DNA of 18,912 bases from JACQAI01 sp035507915 (GTDB lineage Bacteria; Pseudomonadota; Alphaproteobacteria; Elsterales; Elsteraceae): contig DATJNS010000083.1 of the NCBI GenBank assembly GCA_035507915.1, forward strand, positions 1 to 18,912, written 5' to 3'. Numbering within the stretch: the stretch's first letter is position 1; every line of letters starts with the position of its first letter. Under the pieces are notes generated by a model. The model was not told where the DNA came from. It was given only the letters and a program-made list of their open reading frames with translations, and did no database searches. The position numbers were made by a program, and so were the translations under genes. Positions 14,105-18,912 of the stretch are shown piece by piece.

Positions 14105-14851
14105 GTGAGCGGCCTGCTCGACGGGCGCCTCGCGCTGATCACCGGCGCCGGCTCCGGCATCGGCGAAGGCATCGCGCTCGCCATGGCGAAAGCCGGCGCG
14201 CGGGTGGTCGCGGTCGATCTCGACGCCGCGGCGGCGGCGCGCACCGCGACGGCGGCGGGCGCGACGGCGGCGACCTATGCCTGCGACGTCAGCGACCGCA
14301 AGGCGGTCGACGCGCTCGCGCAATCGGTGCGGCGCGACGTCGGCGCGGTCTCGATCCTGGTGAACAACGCCGGGATCATCCGGCGCGGCACGGTGTTCGA
14401 CCCGAAGGCGCGCGACGACTGGGACGCCACGCTCGCCGTCAATCTCGACGGGCCGTACCTGGTGACCACGGCGTTCCTCGACGCGCTGAAGGAGACCAAG
14501 GGCGCTGTCGTCAACATCGGCTCGGTGCAGTCGTTCGTGGCGCTGCCCAACTCGGCGGCCTACACCGCATCCAAGGGCGGCGTGCGCGCGCTCACCAAGG
14601 CGCTCGCGATCGAGCTGTCGCCGCTCGGTGTGCGGGTCAACGCCATCGGCCCGGGCCTGATCGCCACGCCGCTCAACGCCAAGGCACGCGAGAACCCGAA
14701 CTACATGAAGAATTTCGAGGGCCGCATCCCGCTCGGGCGGATCGGCACGCCCGACGACATCGCGCCGGTTGCGGTGTTCCTCGCCTCCGACATGGCGCGG
14801 TACATCACCGGCGTGACCCTTCCGGTGGACGGAGGGTTCCTGTCCTACTAG
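14105..14851 (+). CDS. Short-chain dehydrogenase/reductase, second of two, GTG start
   Basis: A 248-residue classical SDR. TGAGSGIG (13-20) binds the coenzyme, Asp38 suggests NAD, NNAG is at 87-90, and the triad is Ser140, Tyr153 and Lys157. The C-terminal PVDGGFLSY is the standard SDR ending. The start codon is GTG at 14105, with CGGAGG 5 nt upstream. The two SDRs are clearly diverged (different lengths and C-termini), so this is not a recent duplication. It resembles sugar and 3-oxoacyl-type reductases; the substrate is unknown. The following 73-bp gap contains a dispersed palindrome before the ACAD gene. Confidence 0.9.
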   Translation: MSGLLDGRLALITGAGSGIGEGIALAMAKAGARVVAVDLDAAAAARTATAAGATAATYACDVSDRKAVDALAQSVRRDVGAVSILVNNAGIIRRGTVFDPKARDDWDATLAVNLDGPYLVTTAFLDALKETKGAVVNIGSVQSFVALPNSAAYTASKGGVRALTKALAIELSPLGVRVNAIGPGLIATPLNAKARENPNYMKNFEGRIPLGRIGTPDDIAPVAVFLASDMARYITGVTLPVDGGFLSY

Positions 14852-14856
14852 GCAAG

Positions 14857-14889
14857 CCGCCATCCTCGGGACAAGCCCGCGCATGACGG
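14857..14889. repeat. REP-like dispersed palindrome
   Basis: Arms 14857-14870 and 14876-14889 pair at 11 of 14 positions around an ACAAG loop. The GGGACAAGCCC core with CAT and ATG at the outer ends of the arms is the style of a short palindromic repeat I recall as abundant between genes of many alphaproteobacteria. Only one copy was noticed here. It sits between the second SDR and the ACAD gene inside a probable operon, where it could act as a transcript stability or processing element. Recognition is from memory, not from a search. Confidence 0.6.
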
Positions 14890-14924
14890 TTTAAGGTGAA
14901 TGAACGAGGAAACGGGAGACGGCG

Positions 14925-16148
14925 ATGAGCTTCGAGCCGAGCGACAAGGTCAAAGCGCTGATGGAGCGCCTGCAGACGTTCATGGATGCCGAGATCTATC
15001 CCAACGAGGAGACCTACTGGCACCAGCTCAACAGCGCGCCCGACCGCTGGCAGCCGGTGCGGCTGGTCGAGGACCTCAAGCAGAAGGCGCGCGCCGCCGG
15101 CCTGTGGAACCTGTTCCTCGCGCACTCCAAGCGCGGCGCCGGCCTCACCAACCTCGAATACGCACCGCTCTGCGAGATCATGGGACGCGTTCACTGGGCG
15201 CCCGAGGTGTTCAACTGCTCGGCGCCCGACACCGGCAACATGGAGACGCTTGAGCTCTACGGCACCGAGGCCCAGAAGAAGGCATGGCTCGAGCCGCTGC
15301 TCGCCGGCGAGATCCGCTCGTGCTTCGCGATGACGGAGCCCGACGTCGCGTCGTCGGACGCCACCAACATCCAGTCGAGCATCAAGCGCGACGGCGACCA
15401 CTACGTGCTCAACGGCCGCAAGTGGTGGTCGTCGGGCGCCGGCGATCCGCGCTGCAAGCTGTTCATCTTCATGGGCAAGACCGATCCCGACAATCCCAGC
15501 CGCCACAAGCAGCAGTCGATGATCCTGGTGCCGCGCGACACGCCGGGCGTCATCATCAAGCGCATGCTGCCGGTGTTCGGCTTCGACGATGCGCCGCACG
15601 GTCACGGCGAGGTGGTCTACGACAATGTGCGCGTGCCCGCGGCCAACATCCTGCTCGGCGAAGGGCGCGGCTTCGAGATCGCCCAGGGCCGGCTCGGGCC
15701 GGGCCGCATCCACCACTGCATGCGCGCGATCGGCCAGGCCGAGTACGCGCTCGAGAAGATGTGCAAGCGCGCGCTGTCGCGCCACCCGTTCGGCAAACCG
15801 CTCGCCGAGCAGACCGTCACCCTGGAACGCATCGCCGAGTCGCGCATCATGATCGACCAGGCGCGCCTTCTGGTGCTCAACGCCGCCGACAAGATGGACA
15901 AGGTCGGCAACAAGGCGGCGCGGCGCGAGCTCGCCGAGGCTAAGGTCGCGGTGCCCAACATGCTGTGCAAGGTCGTCGACTGGGCGATCCAGATGCACGG
16001 CGGCGGCGGCGTGACGACCGACTTCGGGCTCGGCTTCGCTTACGCGCATGCGCGCGTGCTGCGGCTGGTCGACGGACCCGACGAGGTGCACCGCAACCAG
16101 CTCGGCCGCGCCGAGCTGAAGAAGTACCAGGCGGCGCGGCCGAACTGA
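14925..16148 (+). CDS. ACAD10/11-type acyl-CoA dehydrogenase
   Basis: A 407-residue acyl-CoA dehydrogenase. The FAD and substrate regions are clear: CFAMTEPDVASSDATNIQSS near 132-151, LNGRKWWSSGA near 163-173, GEGRGFEIAQGRLGPGRIHH near 244-263, and RHPFGKPLAEQ near 286-296. The C-terminal DGPDEVHRNQLGR replaces the usual EGT motif, so the catalytic Glu position appears to be Asp383. This Trp-Trp-Ser and DGPDEVH pattern belongs to the branch that includes human ACAD10 and ACAD11. In those proteins this domain is fused to an APH-like kinase, and the pair handles 4-hydroxyacyl-CoA through a phosphorylated intermediate. Here the kinase gene lies three genes downstream (16824). GGGAG lies 6 nt before the ATG. 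Substrate and role are inferred from family and context. Confidence 0.92.
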   Translation: MSFEPSDKVKALMERLQTFMDAEIYPNEETYWHQLNSAPDRWQPVRLVEDLKQKARAAGLWNLFLAHSKRGAGLTNLEYAPLCEIMGRVHWAPEVFNCSAPDTGNMETLELYGTEAQKKAWLEPLLAGEIRSCFAMTEPDVASSDATNIQSSIKRDGDHYVLNGRKWWSSGAGDPRCKLFIFMGKTDPDNPSRHKQQSMILVPRDTPGVIIKRMLPVFGFDDAPHGHGEVVYDNVRVPAANILLGEGRGFEIAQGRLGPGRIHHCMRAIGQAEYALEKMCKRALSRHPFGKPLAEQTVTLERIAESRIMIDQARLLVLNAADKMDKVGNKAARRELAEAKVAVPNMLCKVVDWAIQMHGGGGVTTDFGLGFAYAHARVLRLVDGPDEVHRNQLGRAELKKYQAARPN

Positions 16149-16538
16149 ATGGCACGCGGGCCGCTCGCGCGCCTGCGTGAGATCTGCCTTGCGCTGCCCG
16201 AGGCGATCGAGCGGGAGACCTGGGAGATTCCGACCTTCCGCGTGCGTGCCAAGATCTTCGTGATGTACACGGTCGACGACAGGCCCGCGATCTGGATGAA
16301 GGCGCCTCCGGGCAGCCAGACCATCCTGGTCGGCGCCGACCCGGATCGCTTCTTCGTGCCGCCCTATGTCGGTCACAAGGGTTGGGTCGGCATGCATCTC
16401 GATGCGCGGCCCGACTGGCGCGAGGTACGCGGGCTGGTCGAGCGCAGCTATCGCATGACCGCGCCGAAACGCTTGCGCAGCGCGTGCCGGCGCCGTCCGA
16501 CATGGCGTAGGAGGAGGAATACATGCTCTTCATGGTGA
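16149..16538 (+). CDS. YjbR/MmcQ-like protein with probable C-terminal frameshift
   Basis: Residues 1-109 fit the YjbR/MmcQ fold: RLREICLALPEAIERETWEIPTF near the start, KIFVMYTVDDRPAIWMKAP near 35-53, and a WVGMHLD / ERSYRMTAPKR ending near 80-109. Function is not established for the family. After Arg108 the frame runs into an Arg/Trp-rich tail and overlaps the next gene by 16 nt. Shifting by one base at about 16472 gives instead the natural-looking end LAQRVPAPSDMA, then TAG at 16508-16510, directly on the next gene's ribosome binding site. So a one-base deletion, or a sequencing error, is likely near the end. The fold should still form. It begins immediately after the ACAD stop, which suggests co-translation. 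Confidence 0.75.
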   Translation: MARGPLARLREICLALPEAIERETWEIPTFRVRAKIFVMYTVDDRPAIWMKAPPGSQTILVGADPDRFFVPPYVGHKGWVGMHLDARPDWREVRGLVERSYRMTAPKRLRSACRRRPTWRRRRNTCSSW

Positions 16539-16804
16539 GGAGCCGGCCGCAGCCGGGACGCCCGTCGGAGCTGCGCGGCATCCAGTCGCGCTTCTGGGAT
16601 TGGCTGAAGGCGCTCGAGGACGCCGGCACCGTCAAGGCGTGCTACGTGCCAGCCGGGCGCGGCGCCATCGTCGTGTTCGATGTCGACAGCCACGAGACGC
16701 TGCACCGTCTGGTCAACGAATGGTCCGATAGCGTGCCCGCCCGTTTCGAGATCACGCCGCTGATCGACCGCGCGTTCCAGGAGCGCCGCGCGCGCGGCCA
16801 GTAG
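16523..16804 (+). CDS. Muconolactone-isomerase-like small protein
   Basis: A 93-residue protein that starts MLFMVRSR, like muconolactone delta-isomerases, and carries GRGAIVVFDVDSHETLHRLVNEW (about 50-72), resembling their FDV-x-S-x-E-x-LH segment. Muconolactone isomerase is a small ferredoxin-like protein that shifts the lactone double bond in the catechol branch. Related proteins of this size have unknown roles. No catechol-branch gene is nearby, so a CatC role is doubtful and I give no symbol. A strong AGGAGGAGGA site (16509-16518) lies just before the ATG. It sits between the YjbR-like and kinase genes of the operon and may be a small isomerase or accessory protein there. Confidence 0.6.
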   Translation: MLFMVRSRPQPGRPSELRGIQSRFWDWLKALEDAGTVKACYVPAGRGAIVVFDVDSHETLHRLVNEWSDSVPARFEITPLIDRAFQERRARGQ

Positions 16805-16823
16805 CCGTCCGCGCCCGACCGTC

Positions 16824-17891
16824 ATGGCGTCCAGCGCGTCGCAGGGCAACCAACCCCAACTGGTTCCGGTGCTGCCGAACCACCGTTTCGACGAGTCGGC
16901 GCTGGCGCGCTACCTGGCGGCGCACCTGCCGGGCTTCGACGGCACGCTGACGATCCGGCAGTTCCAGGGCGGCCAGTCGAATCCGACCTTCCACCTGCAG
17001 ACGCGCGAGCGCGCCTATGTGCTGCGCAAGAAGCCGCCGGGTCAGCTGCTGCCCTCGGCCCACGCAGTCGATCGCGAATACCGCGTCCTCGAGGCGCTCG
17101 CCGGCTCGGCGCTGCCGGTCCCGGCCGTGCATCTCCTGTGCGCAGACGAAAGCGTGATCGGTCAGATGTTCTACGTGATGGATTGGGTCGCGGGCCGCGT
17201 GTTTCCCGACCGGATGCTGCCGGGCTGCAGCCCGGCCGAGCGCGCCGCCATGTACGATCACATGAACGAGGTCCTGGCGGCGCTGCACCGGGTCGATTGG
17301 CGCGCCGCCGGGCTCGAGGGGTTCGGCCGGCCCGACGGCTACGTCGCGCGCCAGATCGCGCGCTGGTCGCGCCAGTACCAGGCCTCGCGCACCGAGCCCC
17401 TGGCGGCGATGGACCGCCTGATCGAGTGGCTGCCGGCGCATCTGCCGGCCGGCGACACGGCGGCGATCGCGCACGGCGACTACCGGGTCGGCAACTTGAT
17501 CTTCCATCCGACCGAGCCGCGCGTCGTCGCCGTGCTCGATTGGGAGCTCGCGACGATCGGTCACCCGCTGGCCGATCTGGCGTATAATTGCCTGGCCTAT
17601 CGTCTGACCGGCACGCACGATCACGGCTTTCCGCCGGGCGATCTTGCGGCGCTCGGTTTGCCGAGCGAGGCGGATTACGTCGCCGCCTACTGTCGACGGA
17701 CCGGACGAACCCGGATTGAGGATTGGGAGTTCTTCATCGTGTTTGCGATGTTCCGGATCGCGGCGATCCTCGACGGGGTGCGCCGGCGCGGGCTCGACGG
17801 CAACGCCGCCGACGCGCACGCGCTCGAGGCCAGCCGCGACTATCGACTGATCGCCGAGCGGGCGTGGGCGATCGCGGAGCGGCTGGCATGA
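16824..17891 (+). CDS. APH-fold phosphotransferase (ACAD10/11 kinase-domain type)
   Basis: A 355-residue aminoglycoside-phosphotransferase-fold kinase. Its nucleotide-binding region has GGQSNPTFHL (about 49-58) and the conserved lysines in YVLRKKPPG. The catalytic loop is HGDYRVGN with Asp219 as base and Asn224, and the metal-binding VLDWELATIGHPLADLAY has Asp239. The GGQSNPT, RKKPPG, HGDYR and DWELATIGHP set is diagnostic of the branch fused to acyl-CoA dehydrogenase in human ACAD10/11 and related to LvaA of Pseudomonas levulinate catabolism. Such kinases phosphorylate the hydroxyl of hydroxyacyl-CoA; antibiotic resistance is not suggested. Its partner dehydrogenase lies upstream. No clear ribosome binding site precedes the ATG. 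Its stop overlaps the phosphatase start by 4 bp. Confidence 0.9.
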   Translation: MASSASQGNQPQLVPVLPNHRFDESALARYLAAHLPGFDGTLTIRQFQGGQSNPTFHLQTRERAYVLRKKPPGQLLPSAHAVDREYRVLEALAGSALPVPAVHLLCADESVIGQMFYVMDWVAGRVFPDRMLPGCSPAERAAMYDHMNEVLAALHRVDWRAAGLEGFGRPDGYVARQIARWSRQYQASRTEPLAAMDRLIEWLPAHLPAGDTAAIAHGDYRVGNLIFHPTEPRVVAVLDWELATIGHPLADLAYNCLAYRLTGTHDHGFPPGDLAALGLPSEADYVAAYCRRTGRTRIEDWEFFIVFAMFRIAAILDGVRRRGLDGNAADAHALEASRDYRLIAERAWAIAERLA

Positions 17892-18541
17892 GCGCGCCCG
17901 TCGCCTCCGATCCGCGCATCTCGCGGCTGGGTCTCGACGATCTGACCGAGCTGGCGGCGACGCCGCCGCTGCAGCCGCGTGCGCAAAGCTTCGTGTTCCT
18001 GCGCCACGGTGCGACCGACGGCAACGTCACCAAGATCTACCAGCGCTTCGATCAGGAGCTCAACACGCTCGGGCTCGACCAGGCGCGCGCCGCCGCTGCC
18101 GCGCTGGTCGCCTATGGCGGCATCCGGCGCATCGTCGCGAGCGACATGAACCGCGCCTGGCGCACGGCGGGCATCGTCGGCGAGGCGCTCGGGCTCGCGC
18201 CGACGGTCGAGATCCGTCTGCGCGAGCGCTGGTTCGGCGATCTGGTCGGCACCTCGTCGGCCAATCTCGATTGGCGGCTCGATCCGCCCAACGGCGACAA
18301 GTTGACGGACTTCATCGTCCGGACCCGCGCCGGGTTCACGGCCGCGCTCGACACCGACGCGAGCACCTTGATCGTGGCGCATGGCGGCAATCTCTACGTG
18401 CTCGCCGCGGCGCTCGGGGTCACGCTCGAGGTCGATCACATGCACAACGCAAACCCTCTGGCGTTCCATCGGGACGGCGGCGCATGGCGCATCCAGCCCC
18501 TCATCGCGCATCCGCTCGACGGGTTGCTCGCTCCCTCGTGA
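17888..18541 (+). CDS. Histidine phosphatase family protein (phosphoglycerate mutase-like)
   Basis: A 217-residue histidine phosphatase. The FLRHGATDGN motif begins at residue 37 and gives the catalytic His40, which forms the phosphohistidine. VASDMNRAWRTA (about 81-92) holds the second Arg, and the late IVAHGGN (about 161-167) supplies the second His. About 30 residues precede the motif, longer than in many members, without a clear signal peptide. The ATG overlaps the kinase stop (ATGA), which indicates translational coupling. A phosphatase joined to a kinase of hydroxyacyl-CoA is chemically suggestive: it could remove phosphate from a stalled intermediate or act on a different phosphate ester. 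Human ACAD10 carries an extra hydrolase domain of another fold, an interesting parallel. The substrate is unproven. Confidence 0.88.
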   Translation: MSAPVASDPRISRLGLDDLTELAATPPLQPRAQSFVFLRHGATDGNVTKIYQRFDQELNTLGLDQARAAAAALVAYGGIRRIVASDMNRAWRTAGIVGEALGLAPTVEIRLRERWFGDLVGTSSANLDWRLDPPNGDKLTDFIVRTRAGFTAALDTDASTLIVAHGGNLYVLAAALGVTLEVDHMHNANPLAFHRDGGAWRIQPLIAHPLDGLLAPS

Positions 18542-18548
18542 GCCCGTC

Positions 18549-18912
18549 TCAGGCGCCGGTCGCGCGCCGCAGCGCGCCAGCGAGCGCGGCCGGATCGACG
18601 CGATAAGTCTCGTACGGCAGGTGATCGTGCCGGATCGGCTCGCCGGCTGGCACCTCGCCGATCACGCGTGTCAGCCGGTGGCCCAAGGTCGCGGCCAGCG
18701 TCTCGTAGGTCGCGGCGATCTTGCCGCCGCTGGCCGCAAAGCGCGGTCCGATCAACTCGACCACCGGAGTGCCGGGCGGCGCGAAGACCATGTTGGCGAG
18801 GCCGGCGCCGTGCGGCCCGGCGATCACGCTCGCGGCGGCGAACAGCTTGACTTGGTCGACGAACCCGAGGGCCTCCGGACTCACGGGCTCGAACCCGTGC
18901 CGGGCAGCAACC
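18549..18912 (-). CDS. Glycosyltransferase family 61-like protein, C-terminal part, cut by window edge
   Basis: The reverse frame is open from the right edge at 18912 to a TGA at 18551-18549, giving about 120 C-terminal residues. It reads HGFEPVSPEALGFVDQVKLF, then VIAGPHGAGLANMVFAPPGT and VVELIGP. This is the classic ending of GT61 (DUF563) glycosyltransferases, in which GPHGAGL is the strongest motif. Such enzymes transfer sugars such as xylose or GlcNAc, and in bacteria they are often found with surface polysaccharide genes. An in-frame GTG at 18884 is internal, not the start, since family sequence continues upstream of it. It is convergent with the phosphatase, 7 bp apart. Substrate unknown. 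Confidence 0.85.
   Translation of the reverse strand, partial: VAARHGFEPVSPEALGFVDQVKLFAAASVIAGPHGAGLANMVFAPPGTPVVELIGPRFAASGGKIAATYETLAATLGHRLTRVIGEVPAGEPIRHDHLPYETYRVDPAALAGALRRATGA

Noticed and set aside
11183..14884. A 1233-codon open frame on the minus strand across several genes
   Set aside because: It overlaps well-supported genes on both strands, has low-complexity Arg/Ala/Gly/His-rich composition and shows no family motif. Long antisense frames of this kind arise from GC-rich codon use.
16460..16480. Programmed -1 frameshift in the YjbR-like gene
   Set aside because: A -1 shift would restore the expected ending, but no slippery heptamer was seen, so a mutation or sequencing error is more economical.
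16824..17891. APH-fold protein as an aminoglycoside resistance kinase
   Set aside because: GGQSNPT, RKKPPG and DWELATIGHP mark the ACAD-linked branch, and the neighbours are metabolic rather than resistance or mobile genes.

Overview
The window is high-GC, gene-dense DNA with short intergenic gaps, many ATGA-type or stop-adjacent gene starts and clear purine-rich ribosome binding sites. The gene content points to a soil- or water-type alphaproteobacterium: a TRAP solute transporter, a protocatechuate ring-cleavage set, acyl-CoA dehydrogenases, SDRs, an alphaproteobacterial-style flagellin and a dispersed palindrome of a kind common in that class. A Rhodospirillales/Hyphomicrobiales-like host fits best. 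This is inferred from protein style, not from a marker gene. No rRNA, tRNA, CRISPR array, insertion sequence or phage gene was seen.

Layout. (1) 1-1327, minus strand: start of a TRAP small permease (dctQ, cut by the left edge) preceded by its periplasmic binding protein (dctP), with a strong RNA hairpin between them and a good promoter upstream. (2) 1460-3590, plus: a small DUF1328 membrane protein, then a MarR-GNAT fusion regulator with a palindromic operator-like site, apparently coupled to an EamA/DMT exporter that seems to start at CTG. (3) 3591-4563: an AT-rich island with a perfect palindrome, then an orphan flagellin. (4) 4560-5306, minus: a sirtuin deacylase. (5) 5378-10183, plus: a tight run of acyl-CoA dehydrogenase, pcaH, pcaG, pcaB and an LLM flavin oxidoreductase. 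(6) 10197-11087, minus: a beta-hydroxyacid dehydrogenase (3-hydroxyisobutyrate dehydrogenase family). (7) 11232-12382, plus: a 42-residue one-helix membrane protein with an excellent ribosome binding site, then an alpha/beta hydrolase with an Asp nucleophile. (8) 12379-13206, minus: an endonuclease/exonuclease/phosphatase-family protein. (9) 13289-18541, plus: two SDRs, an ACAD10/11-type acyl-CoA dehydrogenase, a YjbR/MmcQ-like protein with a probable late frameshift, a muconolactone-isomerase-like protein, an APH-fold phosphotransferase and a histidine phosphatase. (10) 18549-18912, minus: the C-terminal end of a GT61 glycosyltransferase, cut by the right edge.

How the genes work together. 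PcaHG opens protocatechuate between its hydroxyls and PcaB lactonises the product. The next enzymes (PcaC, PcaD, thiolase steps) are absent, so the set depends on genes elsewhere. Block 9 is the most interesting part. Human ACAD10 and ACAD11 fuse an APH-like kinase domain to an acyl-CoA dehydrogenase domain and handle 4-hydroxy acids through a phosphorylated intermediate. Here the two activities are separate genes in one probable operon, together with SDR oxidoreductases and a phosphatase overlapping the kinase gene by 4 bp. I infer a hydroxyacyl-CoA activation and elimination module; the substrate cannot be read from sequence.
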